Assembly (NCBI RefSeq): GCF_017356015.1
Contig: NZ_JAFIQV010000031.1
Coordinates: 1-64,000 of the forward strand
DNA length: 64,000 nt
Direction: 5' to 3'
Source: Azospirillum sp. SYSU D00513
Lineage (GTDB): Bacteria > Pseudomonadota > Alphaproteobacteria > Azospirillales > Azospirillaceae
Both the position numbers and the translations under genes were made by a program. Below, piece after piece: positions 1 through 8,431 of this stretch. Every line of letters starts with the position of its first letter. Positions within the stretch are counted from its first letter, which is position 1. The notes under the pieces are model-generated. The model saw nothing but the letters and a program-made list of their open reading frames with translations. It made no database searches and was not told where the DNA came from.

Positions 1-84
1 ACCCCGAAAGGTGCGTTCGACTTGCATGTGTTAGGCATGCCGCCAGCGTTCGTTCTGAGCCAGGATCAAACTCTCAGGTTCAAT
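1..84 (-). rRNA. rrs: 16S ribosomal RNA, 5' end (partial)
   Basis: Read on the minus strand, this stretch contains the universal 16S 5' motif AGAGTTTGATCCTGGCTCAG (positions 57-76), followed by the GAACGCTGGCGGCATGCCTAA block typical of alphaproteobacterial 16S. Only about the first 80 nt lie in the window, and the gene continues leftward beyond position 1. The mature 5' end is placed near position 80-84 by comparison with known 16S starts, so it is accurate to a few bases. Confidence 0.96.
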
Positions 85-426
85 CTGGAAACCAGCCAGA
101 AGCCGGCATCCAACTGAACGGGTCACCGAAGCGACCTCACCTAAGCGTCAGAAACTGCATCGTCTCTAAAAACCTAGTCGAGATGCGTCACGGCAACCGC
201 TGGCCCAATCCCCACTCGGGAACCGGACCCGCGTCGACGCCCAACAAAGCCGCCGCCTGCGCATCCCTTCTCACAACACGGTCTTCACTTTTAAAAGATC
301 CCGCGGCTCAAAATTCTGAGCCGCATCGGCCTGCCCCCGGGCAGCTCGTGCCAGGGCAACATCGGCCAGTCTGTCTTGGCGCCCGCTGCGTCGTCGCCGT
401 CTGGCGTCCGTCGCGTCGGGAGGCGC
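85..426 (-). other. rRNA operon leader region
   Basis: This stretch of about 340 bp between the predicted rrn promoter and the 16S start contains no plausible gene. The short frames across it lack ribosome binding sites and protein-like composition. It is read as the 5' leader of the rRNA precursor, which normally carries antitermination and processing signals. I could not identify a convincing boxA by eye. Confidence 0.6.
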
Positions 427-456
427 TTTATATGCCTCCCTCGCCCTACCCTGCAA
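427..456 (-). promoter_or_regulatory. Candidate rRNA operon promoter
   Basis: On the minus strand TTGCAG (451-456) and TATAAA (427-432) are separated by 18 bp. An A-rich tract (AAAAAACG), which could act as an UP element, lies immediately upstream, and a GC-rich discriminator follows. Transcription would run leftward into the 16S gene with a leader of about 340 nt, a normal arrangement for rrn operons. Assigned by motif only. Confidence 0.55.
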
Positions 457-476
457 GACGTTTTTTCAGAGGAGTT

Positions 477-2327
477 TCATTTTTTTGACGGGCCGTCCGC
501 CGGATCCGCCGCGAGCAGGCCGAGCAGCGCCCGGACCAGTTCCTCGCGGGTGAAGGGCTTGCGCAGGATGGGCGCATCGGCCGGCGCCGCCTCCAGGTTC
601 TCGTAGCCCGTGGTGAAGAGATAGGGGATGCCCCGCTCCTCCAGCACCTCGATGACCGGGAAGATGGACCGGCCGCGCAGGTTCACGTCCAGGATCGCCA
701 CGTCGATGCTGTCACCCGCGGCCAGCCGGATGGTGTCGGTCAGGGTGGAGGCCGGGCCGACGACCACGCAGCCTTCGCTGGCGAGCGTCAGCTCCACCGT
801 CATCGCCAACAGCGCGTCGTCCTCGACCACCAGCACGCGCCGGCCGACCAGCCCGGCGCCCACCCGCATCCGCTTGACCGGCGGCGACTTGGAATCCGAG
901 GCTGGGCGGCTGAGCAGAAGCTGCGTCGTCGGCATCCGGATCGTGCAGTTCATTCCCTCCGGCCGCCAGTCATACTGGATGACGCCGCTGAGCTGGTGCT
1001 TGGCGGTGCGCTCGATCAGGGTGGAGCCGAAGCCGCTGCGGCCCGGCGTCCGCACGGGCGGGCCGCCGGACTCCGCCCAGCGCAGCTCCATGCTCTTGCC
1101 GTCCGGCTCGATGGTCCAGGTCAACTCCAGCCGGCCGTTGGGGTTCGACAGGGCGCCATGCTTGGCCGCGTTGGTGGCGAGTTCATGGACGATCATGCCG
1201 AGCGGCTGCACGGCGTCGGCCAGCAGCGCGACGGACGGCCCGTCGATGTGCACGCGGGTGCGCCGCTGCGCCTGGTAGGGCGCCAGCTCGCCCTCCAGGA
1301 TCTGCCGGAGATCGACGCTGGACCAGCGGTTCTTGGCGAGCAGCGTGTGGGTCCGCGCCAGCGCGCTGACGCGCCCCTCCACCGCCAGGACGAAGGCGGC
1401 GGGCGTGTCGGCGCGGGTCAGCCGGACGAGCGCCTGGACGACGGCCAGCGCGTTCTTGGCGCGGTGGTCCACCTCCCGCATCAGGAGCCTCTGCCGCTCC
1501 TCGGCGCTGTGCCGCTCGGAAATGTCCACGATGATCTGGAGCAGCCCGCTGGGCTGCCCCCCCATGGCGCGCAAGGCCGTGACGCTGTTGCTGACCCACA
1601 GAGCGTGCCCGTCCGGCCGGACGAACTCGCTCTCGGCGGTGAAGGCCTCGCCCTCCTCGATGGCGCGTTCCAGCAGAGGGAGCAGGGTCGGAAGCTCGCT
1701 CGGCGGCAGGATGTCCTGCATGCGCAGGGTCAGCAGCTCCTCGCGCGTCCTCCCGACCAGCTCGCAAAAGCGGTCATTGACCAGCTCGAACCGGCCGGAC
1801 AGGTCCGACTGGGACAGCCCGACCGTCGCCTGGGTGAAGATGGCGGAAAGCTGTTCCTGGCTGTGCAGCAGCCCGGCCTCCGCCTGCTTCTGGCGGGTCA
1901 CGTCACGCAGGCTGAGCGCCCAGGCCGGAGCACCCCGGAAGCGGATGGAGCGCATGACGCATTCCACCGGGAAAACCGAGCCGTCGGCGCGCAGCGCCAG
2001 GCTGTCGAACGGTTCGGCGTCCGTTCCCGCGCCCTGGTCCAGCAAGGCGTCCCGCGCCTGGGGAGCGAAGACGTCCAGCACCTCGCGCCCGAGGGTCTCC
2101 TCCTCGGCGCTGCCGCGCATCCGGCAGAAGGCGGCGTTCACGGCCATGATCCGGCTGCCGTCGTGAATGGCGACGGCGTCGGAGGCGGCGTCGGACAGGG
2201 CGCGCAACGTCTCCAGCGCCGGATCCGAGTGGGAATCGGTCAATGCGCGTATCCGTCCATGACGTTCAGCCGGCACCTTTGCTCTGGAAAAACACGGCGG
2301 CAGAATGGCGCGCCGACCGAACAACAT
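477..2327 (-). CDS. HWE-family sensor histidine kinase with PAS domains and C-terminal receiver
   Basis: This is a soluble hybrid sensor kinase of about 616 aa. Two PAS domains (about 37-148 and 155-272) precede a kinase core of the HWE/HisKA_2 type, with phospho-acceptor His288 in VDHRAKNALA. The ATPase N-box is HELATNAAKHG (about 381-391). A CheY-like receiver occupies about 497-605, with acidic pair EDD and predicted phospho-acceptor Asp547 in AILDVN. No transmembrane helix is visible, so it probably senses a cytoplasmic signal such as redox, light or a ligand through the PAS domains. The start is uncertain: the ATG at 2327 has no clear Shine-Dalgarno, and a TTG at LTDSHSDP is an alternative. 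It lies 49 bp downstream of the deaminase gene and may be cotranscribed. The partner regulator is not visible nearby. Confidence 0.9.
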   Translation of the reverse strand: MLFGRRAILPPCFSRAKVPAERHGRIRALTDSHSDPALETLRALSDAASDAVAIHDGSRIMAVNAAFCRMRGSAEEETLGREVLDVFAPQARDALLDQGAGTDAEPFDSLALRADGSVFPVECVMRSIRFRGAPAWALSLRDVTRQKQAEAGLLHSQEQLSAIFTQATVGLSQSDLSGRFELVNDRFCELVGRTREELLTLRMQDILPPSELPTLLPLLERAIEEGEAFTAESEFVRPDGHALWVSNSVTALRAMGGQPSGLLQIIVDISERHSAEERQRLLMREVDHRAKNALAVVQALVRLTRADTPAAFVLAVEGRVSALARTHTLLAKNRWSSVDLRQILEGELAPYQAQRRTRVHIDGPSVALLADAVQPLGMIVHELATNAAKHGALSNPNGRLELTWTIEPDGKSMELRWAESGGPPVRTPGRSGFGSTLIERTAKHQLSGVIQYDWRPEGMNCTIRMPTTQLLLSRPASDSKSPPVKRMRVGAGLVGRRVLVVEDDALLAMTVELTLASEGCVVVGPASTLTDTIRLAAGDSIDVAILDVNLRGRSIFPVIEVLEERGIPYLFTTGYENLEAAPADAPILRKPFTREELVRALLGLLAADPADGPSKK

Positions 2328-2376
2328 TCAATAAGCCGAACGCCTAGGCTGTTCGTCCAGCCCAGGCGCTTGGGCG

Positions 2377-3666
2377 TCATTGGAATTTCGGTCGCGGCAG
2401 CGTGAAGTCCACCGTCTCCGGGCGGCCCGGAAGGGAAAGCCGGCATTCGACCGGCGCGCCCCGGCTGATCACCTTGCCCCGGCGCAGCACGAAGAGCCGA
2501 GCCGCCCGCAGCCGGATCGCCTCCACCGGGTCGCCGGCCTGGAGCACGACCAGATCTGCGTTGCAGCCCGGCTCCAGCCCATAGCCCTCCAGGTGCAACA
2601 GCTTGGCCGGCGCCCTCGTCACGGCGTGGAAGCAGGTCTTCATGGCCTCGTGGCCGGTCATCTGCCCGACATGCAGCCCCATGTGCGCCACCTCCAGCAA
2701 ATCGCCGGAGCCCAGCGGGTACCAGGGGTCCATCACGCAGTCATGGCCGAAGGCCACGGTCAGCCCGGCGGCCATCAGCTCCGGTACGCGGGTCATGCCA
2801 CGGCGCTTGGGGTAGCTGTCGTGGCGCCCCTGGAGCGTGATGTTGATCAGCGGGTTGGCGATGGCGCCGAGCTGCGCTTCCACCATCAGCGGAATCAGCT
2901 TGGAGACGTAGTAGTTGTCCATGGAATGCATGGAGGTGAGGTGCGAGCCGACCACCCTGCCCTGAAGCCCGAGCCGCTGCGCCTCGCAGGCGAGCGTCTC
3001 GACATGGCGCGACAGGGGGTCGTCGCTCTCGTCGCAATGCATGTCCACCAGCAGGCCGCGCTCGGCCGCCAGCTCGCAGAGCAGCTTCACCGACGCCGCA
3101 CCGTCCGCCATGGTCCGCTCGAAATGCGGGATGCCGCCGACCACGTCCACCCCCATGTCGAGCGCGCGGGTCAGCAGCTCCAGCCCGCCCGGCGTGCGCA
3201 GCACCCCGTCCTGCGGGAAGGCGACGAGCTGGAGGTCGAGGTAGGGCTTGACCCGCTTCTTCACCTCCAGCAGCGCCTCCACCGCTAGCAGGCGGGGGTC
3301 ACAGACGTCCACATGCGTGCGGATGGCCAGCAGGCCACGCGCCACCGCCCAGTCGCAATAGGCCAGCGCGCGCTCGGCGATCGCCTCCTGCGTCAGCTGC
3401 GGCTTCAGCTCGCCCCACAGCGCGATCCCCTCCAGCAGCGTGCCGGACTGGTTGATGCGCGGCAGCCCGTAGCTGAGGGTCGAGTCCATGTGGAAATGCG
3501 CGTCCACGAAGGGCGGCGTGACCAGCCGGCCGGTGGCGTCGATCTCCTCGCCCCCCTCGGCCTGGAGGTCCGGCTCCACGGCGGCGATGCGGCCGTCCCG
3601 GACGCCGATGTCGATGCCGGTGCGCCCGTCGGGAAGTGTGGCACGGCGGAGGATGAGGTCGAACAT
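2377..3666 (-). CDS. codA: Cytosine deaminase-like amidohydrolase
   Basis: A 429-aa amidohydrolase-superfamily protein with the CodA layout and length. HFHMD (about 57-61) supplies the HxH metal ligands, followed by DMHCDESDD, SHLTSMH and FGHDCVMDPWYPLG. The last motif aligns with E. coli CodA GHDDVFDPWYPLG, in which the first Asp binds metal and the second lines the base pocket. Here the second Asp is Cys, so the preferred base may not be cytosine; methylated or modified pyrimidines and isoguanine are possible. The start codon overlaps the stop of the upstream permease gene by one base, so it is the last gene of the transporter operon. It presumably deaminates the imported base. Family assignment is firm, substrate is inferred. 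Confidence 0.9.
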   Translation of the reverse strand: MFDLILRRATLPDGRTGIDIGVRDGRIAAVEPDLQAEGGEEIDATGRLVTPPFVDAHFHMDSTLSYGLPRINQSGTLLEGIALWGELKPQLTQEAIAERALAYCDWAVARGLLAIRTHVDVCDPRLLAVEALLEVKKRVKPYLDLQLVAFPQDGVLRTPGGLELLTRALDMGVDVVGGIPHFERTMADGAASVKLLCELAAERGLLVDMHCDESDDPLSRHVETLACEAQRLGLQGRVVGSHLTSMHSMDNYYVSKLIPLMVEAQLGAIANPLINITLQGRHDSYPKRRGMTRVPELMAAGLTVAFGHDCVMDPWYPLGSGDLLEVAHMGLHVGQMTGHEAMKTCFHAVTRAPAKLLHLEGYGLEPGCNADLVVLQAGDPVEAIRLRAARLFVLRRGKVISRGAPVECRLSLPGRPETVDFTLPRPKFQ

Positions 3667-4610
3667 CAGCGTTCACCCTTGCGGTAGGGAATCATGAGGG
3701 CTCGCGGGTAGGCGGCACGGCGCGACATCAGCACCAGCGCCAGGATGCTGAGCAGATAGGGCAGCATCAGGAAGAGCTGGTAGGGCAGCACCCCGCCGGT
3801 GATCTGCTGGAGGCGGAGCTGGAAGGCGTCGAAGGCCGCGAAGAGCAGCGCGCCCAGCAGCGCCTTGCCGGGCTGCCAGGAGGCGAAGACGACCAGCGCG
3901 ATGCAGATCCAGCCGCGCCCGTTGACCATGTTGAAGAAGAAGGCGTTGAAGGCCGACAGGGTCAGGAAGGACCCGGCCAGCCCCATCAGCGCGCTGCCCG
4001 CCACGACCGCGCCCACGCGCAGGCCCGTGACACTGAGCCCCTGCGCCTCGGCCGCCGCCGGGTTCTCGCCCACCATGCGCAGGGCGAGCCCCACCGGTGT
4101 GCGGTAGAGCACATAGGCGACCAGCCCCACCAGCAGGAGGGCGAGGTAGGTCAGCGCGGTCTGGCTGAACAGCGCCGGGCCGAGCACGGGGATGTCCGAC
4201 AGGCCCGGGATGGGCAGGGGCTGGAAGGGCTCGATGGTCGGCGGGGTGGATGCCTGGGGCAGCACCAGCCGGTAGACGAAATAGGACAGGCTAGTGCCGA
4301 GCAGCGTCACCCCGATGCCCGCGACATGCTGCGACAGGCCGAGCGGCACGGTCAGCCCGGCGTGCAGCAGCCCAAGCAGCCCGCCGCACAGGGCCGCCAC
4401 GGCGACCCCCGTCCAGAGGTCGGCGCCCTGGTAGACGGCCATCCAGCCGGCCATGGCGCCGAGCGTCATGATGCCCTCGATGCCGAGGTTCAGCACGCCC
4501 GCCCGCTCGCACACCAGTTCGCCCAGCGTGCCGAGAATGTAGGGGGTGGCGATGCGCAGCGTCGCCGTCCAGAAAGCGGCGGACACGAGAAGGTCGAAGA
4601 TTTCCGCCAT
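3666..4610 (-). CDS. Bmp/Nup-type ABC transporter permease 2
   Basis: A 314-aa integral membrane protein of the BPD_transp_2 family (RbsC/YufQ-like), with about 8-9 hydrophobic segments and the conserved LGTLGELVCERAGVLNLGIEG start and PAAAEAQGLSVTGLRVG loop. That loop is the ATPase-coupling region of this class. It pairs with the permease just upstream (4-bp gap) to form the heterodimeric channel of a nucleoside or base importer in the inner membrane. Context (Bmp-type binding protein, duplicated ATPase, CodA-like deaminase) supports uptake of a purine or pyrimidine compound. Confidence 0.9.
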   Translation of the reverse strand: MAEIFDLLVSAAFWTATLRIATPYILGTLGELVCERAGVLNLGIEGIMTLGAMAGWMAVYQGADLWTGVAVAALCGGLLGLLHAGLTVPLGLSQHVAGIGVTLLGTSLSYFVYRLVLPQASTPPTIEPFQPLPIPGLSDIPVLGPALFSQTALTYLALLLVGLVAYVLYRTPVGLALRMVGENPAAAEAQGLSVTGLRVGAVVAGSALMGLAGSFLTLSAFNAFFFNMVNGRGWICIALVVFASWQPGKALLGALLFAAFDAFQLRLQQITGGVLPYQLFLMLPYLLSILALVLMSRRAAYPRALMIPYRKGER

Positions 4611-4614
4611 GGGA

Positions 4615-5664
4615 TCAGCCCCGCCGCAGCCGGTAGCGCGTCAGCAGCCCGGCGACCAGCATGCAGAGCAGGCTGGCGGCGACGAGCACGTCGGCGATGT
4701 AGTTGGGCACCGGCATGGCGCGGCTCATGGCGTCCGCGCCGACGAAAAGGCCGGCGATGAAGACGGCGGCCCCCACGGCGCCGACGGGATGGAGCTGCGC
4801 CAGCATGGCGACGACGATCCCCGCATAGCCGAAGCCCGGCGAGAGGTCGAGCGTCAGGTAGCCGCGCAGGCCCGTCACCTCCGCCGCACCGGCCAGCCCG
4901 GCGAGGCCGCCGGACAGCAGCGCCGTGCGCAGCATGACCCGCGTCACGGAGATGCCGGCGAAGGCCGCGGCGCGCGGGTTGGCGCCGACCGCCCGGTTCT
5001 CGTAGCCCCAGACGGTGCGCGCGTCGATCAGCCAGAGGGCCAGCGCCAGCACCAGCGCGATGGCGAGACCGGCGTGCAGCCGCGTGCGCTCCAGCAGCTT
5101 GGGCAGTTCCGCCTCCGGCAGGACCGGGGCGGACTGCGGCCAGCCCATGCCCATGGGGTCCTTCAAAGCCCCCTCCAGCAGCATGGACACGAAGAGCAGG
5201 ATCACGAAGTTCAGCAGCAGCGTGGTCACCACCTCGTCCACGCCGAAGCGGACCTTCAGCACGGCCGGCCCGAGCAGCGTGACGCCGCCGGCCGCCGCAC
5301 CCGCCAGCAGGACCAGGGGAAGCAGCAGCCAGGCGGGCAGATCCAGCAGGCCGCCGCCGAGCGCCACGGCGGCGAGTGCCCCCATGTAGAGCTGCCCCTC
5401 CGCGCCGATGTTCCACAGCTTCGCGCGGAAGGCGACGGCGGCGGCCAGCCCGGTCAGGATCAGCGGCGTGGCACGGGTCAGCGTCTCGGTCAGGGCAAAG
5501 CGCGACCCGACGGCGCCCTCCAGCAGCAGCCCGTAGGCGCGAAGGACCGGCGCACCGGCCCAGGCGACCAGCAGGGCGCAGAGCGCCAGCGCCGCGGCCA
5601 CGGCTCCCAGCGGCGCGAGGATGCGGGCAAGGGCCGGGACATGGGTGCGGGGTTCAAGAAGCAT
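4615..5664 (-). CDS. Bmp/Nup-type ABC transporter permease 1
   Basis: A 349-aa membrane protein with about 9-10 hydrophobic segments, YufP/NupP-like. The motifs KLWNIGAEGQLYMGA and VGANPRAAAFAGISVTRVM are characteristic of the larger permease of Bmp-family nucleoside transporters. It is 12 bp downstream of the ATPase gene and 4 bp upstream of the second permease, so clearly cotranscribed. It probably forms half of the membrane channel. The substrate cannot be read from the sequence; the operon context suggests a nucleoside or nucleobase. Confidence 0.9.
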   Translation of the reverse strand: MLLEPRTHVPALARILAPLGAVAAALALCALLVAWAGAPVLRAYGLLLEGAVGSRFALTETLTRATPLILTGLAAAVAFRAKLWNIGAEGQLYMGALAAVALGGGLLDLPAWLLLPLVLLAGAAAGGVTLLGPAVLKVRFGVDEVVTTLLLNFVILLFVSMLLEGALKDPMGMGWPQSAPVLPEAELPKLLERTRLHAGLAIALVLALALWLIDARTVWGYENRAVGANPRAAAFAGISVTRVMLRTALLSGGLAGLAGAAEVTGLRGYLTLDLSPGFGYAGIVVAMLAQLHPVGAVGAAVFIAGLFVGADAMSRAMPVPNYIADVLVAASLLCMLVAGLLTRYRLRRG

Positions 5665-5676
5665 GAAGGGCCAAAC

Positions 5677-7251
5677 TCACGATACGGTCTCCCGCGCGCC
5701 GTGCGGCGCGCCGTCCAGGACGCCCTCCCACTGGCCGGCCATCAACAGGCCGAGCTGCTGGATCGACACGGACTCGCGCGGCATCAGGGGCGTCAGCCGG
5801 CCGTGGTGGATGACGGCCAGCATGTCCGACAGGGCCAGGATCTCGTCCAGATCCTCGGAGATCAGCAGCACCCCGGCCCCGGCGGCGCGCGCCTCCAGCA
5901 GCCGGCCGTGCACGTAGGAGACGGCGCCGATGTCGAGCCCCCGTGTCGGCTGGCTCGCCAGGATCAGGTGCGGCCCGTGGGCCAGCGTGCGGCCCAGGAT
6001 CAGCTTCTGCATGTTGCCGCCGGACAGCAGCTGGGTGCGGGTGTCCGGGCCGGCGCCGCGCACGTCGAAGGCGCGGATCACCTCCTCGGCGTGGCGGCGG
6101 GCGACACCGCGCCTCAACACACCGAAGCGGGAGAAGGCAGGGTCGCGGTAGCGCTCGGCGATCAGGTTCTCCCAGACCGCCATGCCGCCGACGAGGCCGG
6201 TGGCGTGCCGGTCCTCCGGGATGCGGGCGACGCCGCGCCGGACCATGCCGGCGGGGTCGGCGCCCTCGACCGGCGCGTTCAGTAGGGTGACGGTGCCCGA
6301 CTCCGGCGCCACGAGGCCGCTGACCAGCTCGGCCAGCGCCGCCTGCCCGTTGCCCGACACGCCGGCGATGCCGATCACCTGATGGCGGAGGATGGTCAGG
6401 TCCAGCCGGTCGAGCAGCGCCCGCCCGTCCTCGGACCGCACGGTGACGCCGGACAACGCCAGCACCGGCTCGCCCGCCGCCATGGGAGCGGACGTGGGCG
6501 GCTTGACCGCGCGGCCGACCATCAGCTCGGCCAGCTCGGCGCGGTCGGTCTCCGCCGTGCGGCGCGTGGCGACCAGCCGGCCGCCGCGCAGGACCGCGAC
6601 CGTGTCGCTGGCGGAGAAGACCTCGTGCATCTTGTGGCTGATGAAGACGACCGCCAGCCCGTCCGCCGTCAGGCGGCGCAGGGTCTCGAACAGGCCGGCC
6701 GACTCCTGCGGGGTCAGCACGGCCGTCGGCTCGTCCAGGATCAGGATGCGGGCGTCGCGGTAGAGCGCTTTCAGGATCTCCACCCGCTGCCGCTCGCCGA
6801 CGGACAGGGACGCGACCTGGGCGTCGGGATCGACCTTCAGCCCGAAGCGGGTGCCCAGCTCCAGCAGCCGGCGCCGCCCCGCCCCCCGGTCCGACCAGGG
6901 CCGCCACAGGGATTCGGTCCCGACGACGACGTTGTCGAGAACCGAGAGGTTGTCGGCCAGGGTGAAATGCTGGTGCACCATGCCGATGCCGGCGGCCAGC
7001 GCCGCCTTGGGCGAGGCCGGGGCCAAGCGGCGGCCGAAGGCCTCCACATACCCTTCGTCGGCCATGTAGTGGCCGAAAAGGATGTTCATCAGCGTCGTCT
7101 TGCCGGCGCCATTCTCGCCCAGCAGCGCCAGCACCTCGCCCTCGTGCAGGTCGAGCGAGATGGCGTCGTTGGCGAGAAGAGGACCGAAACGCTTGGTGAT
7201 GCCGGCGAGCCGAAGCACGCGCTTCGGCCCGCCGCCTGCCTGTTCCGTCAT
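5677..7251 (-). CDS. Bmp/Nup-type ABC transporter ATPase (duplicated)
   Basis: A 524-aa cytoplasmic protein with two fused ABC domains, the XylG/RbsA/NupO arrangement. The first domain has Walker A GENGAGKTT, signature LSVGERQRVEILKAL and Walker B ILILDEPTAVL. The second has a weak Walker A (GVSGNGQAAL), signature LLSGGNMQKLILGR and a degenerate Walker B (LILASQPTRGLD). Such asymmetry is usual in this family. The start is placed at the ATG at 7251 (MTEQAGG), 17 bp after the binding-protein stop. A longer open frame upstream overlaps the neighbouring gene and is not real. It energises the two permeases encoded next in the operon. Confidence 0.92.
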   Translation of the reverse strand: MTEQAGGGPKRVLRLAGITKRFGPLLANDAISLDLHEGEVLALLGENGAGKTTLMNILFGHYMADEGYVEAFGRRLAPASPKAALAAGIGMVHQHFTLADNLSVLDNVVVGTESLWRPWSDRGAGRRRLLELGTRFGLKVDPDAQVASLSVGERQRVEILKALYRDARILILDEPTAVLTPQESAGLFETLRRLTADGLAVVFISHKMHEVFSASDTVAVLRGGRLVATRRTAETDRAELAELMVGRAVKPPTSAPMAAGEPVLALSGVTVRSEDGRALLDRLDLTILRHQVIGIAGVSGNGQAALAELVSGLVAPESGTVTLLNAPVEGADPAGMVRRGVARIPEDRHATGLVGGMAVWENLIAERYRDPAFSRFGVLRRGVARRHAEEVIRAFDVRGAGPDTRTQLLSGGNMQKLILGRTLAHGPHLILASQPTRGLDIGAVSYVHGRLLEARAAGAGVLLISEDLDEILALSDMLAVIHHGRLTPLMPRESVSIQQLGLLMAGQWEGVLDGAPHGARETVS

Positions 7252-7268
7252 GCCGGGCCGGACCGCCG

Positions 7269-8309
7269 TCACATCGAGGACTTCGGCTCGCCGTCGTCCA
7301 CCTTGACGGTGAAGGCGCCGTCGAGGATCTGCTTCTGCTTGGCCTGCACCCTGGCGACGAGGTCGGCCGGCACCTTGCCCTCGAAGCTGCCGAGCGGGGC
7401 GAGGCTGGAGCCGCCGTGCTTCATCATGCTGTAGGGGCCGTACTCCTCCGCCTTGAAGCTGCCGGCCTTGACCTGCTTGATGGCGCGGTCGATGGAGGGC
7501 TCCATGTGCCACAGCGCGCTGGCGACGACCGTCTCGGGATACTGGGCCTGGGTGTCGATCACGTTGCCGATCGCCAGGACCTTGCGCTCCTTGGCGGCGT
7601 CGGAGACGCCGAAGCGCTCGGCGTACATGATGTCGGCGCCGCGGTCGATCATGGCGAAGGAGGCTTCCTTGGCCTTGGGCGGGTCGAACCAGGAACCGAT
7701 GAAGCTGACCATGAACTTGACGTTCGGGTTGACCTCCCGGGCGCCGGCCATGAAGGCGTTCATCAGCCGGTTCACCTCGGGGATCGGGAAGCCACCGACC
7801 ATGCCGATGACGTTCGACTTGGTCATGCCGCCCGCGATCATGCCCGTGAGGTAGGCCGGCTCCTGGATGTAGTTGTCGAAGACCGAGAAGTTCGGCTCCT
7901 GCTGCTTGAAGCTGGAGCCCATCAGGAAGGCGGTCTTCGGATAGTCCTTGGCGACGCCGCGCGCGGCGCGCTCGACACCGAACACCTCGCCGACGATCAG
8001 CTGCTGGCCCGCCTCGGCGTACTGGCGCATGACGCGCTCATAGTCGGTGTTGGCGGTCGATTCGGCCCACACATACTCGATCTCGCCACGCTGCTGGGCG
8101 GCCTGGAGCGCCTTGTGGATGCGGCTGACCCATTGCTGCTCGACCGGCACGGTGTAGACGCCGGCGACCTTCAGCTTGTCCTGCGCGAAGGCCGGCCCGG
8201 CCCCGGCGAAGGTGCCGAGGGCGCCGACAGCCAAGGTGGCGGCGGCGATGCCGCCCAGGACCGCGCGCCGGGTGAAACGGGCGGCCAGGGAACGCGAACG
8301 ATGATCCAT
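7269..8309 (-). CDS. BMP-family ABC transporter substrate-binding protein
   Basis: A 346-aa periplasmic binding protein of the basic membrane protein (Bmp/PnrA) family. It starts with a twin-arginine-like signal (TRRAVLGG, then a hydrophobic stretch) and predicted cleavage after GAGPAFA. Family features include the N-terminal KVAGVYTVPVEQQWV, NYIQEPAYLTGMIAG and IGMVGGFPIPEVNRLMNAF. This family binds nucleosides, purines or autoinducer-like ligands. It is the first gene of a five-gene leftward operon: binding protein, ATPase, permease, permease, deaminase. No lipobox cysteine is seen, consistent with a soluble periplasmic protein in a Gram-negative host. Confidence 0.92.
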   Translation of the reverse strand: MDHRSRSLAARFTRRAVLGGIAAATLAVGALGTFAGAGPAFAQDKLKVAGVYTVPVEQQWVSRIHKALQAAQQRGEIEYVWAESTANTDYERVMRQYAEAGQQLIVGEVFGVERAARGVAKDYPKTAFLMGSSFKQQEPNFSVFDNYIQEPAYLTGMIAGGMTKSNVIGMVGGFPIPEVNRLMNAFMAGAREVNPNVKFMVSFIGSWFDPPKAKEASFAMIDRGADIMYAERFGVSDAAKERKVLAIGNVIDTQAQYPETVVASALWHMEPSIDRAIKQVKAGSFKAEEYGPYSMMKHGGSSLAPLGSFEGKVPADLVARVQAKQKQILDGAFTVKVDDGEPKSSM

Positions 8310-8431
8310 GTGGGCTCTCTCTGATCTGAACGGCTGATCGGAAGGGTGGATCGAAGGGGTCTAGTCTTCGCAGAGGCGGACGGTCGCATGTGACCAAAAC
8401 GGAGGCAAGAGCCATAACGCTGCAAAAAGCG

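Noticed and set aside
5677..7512. 611-residue version of the ABC ATPase
   Set aside because: The extra 87 N-terminal residues overlap the binding-protein gene and are not ABC-like; the ATG at 7251 fits the family.
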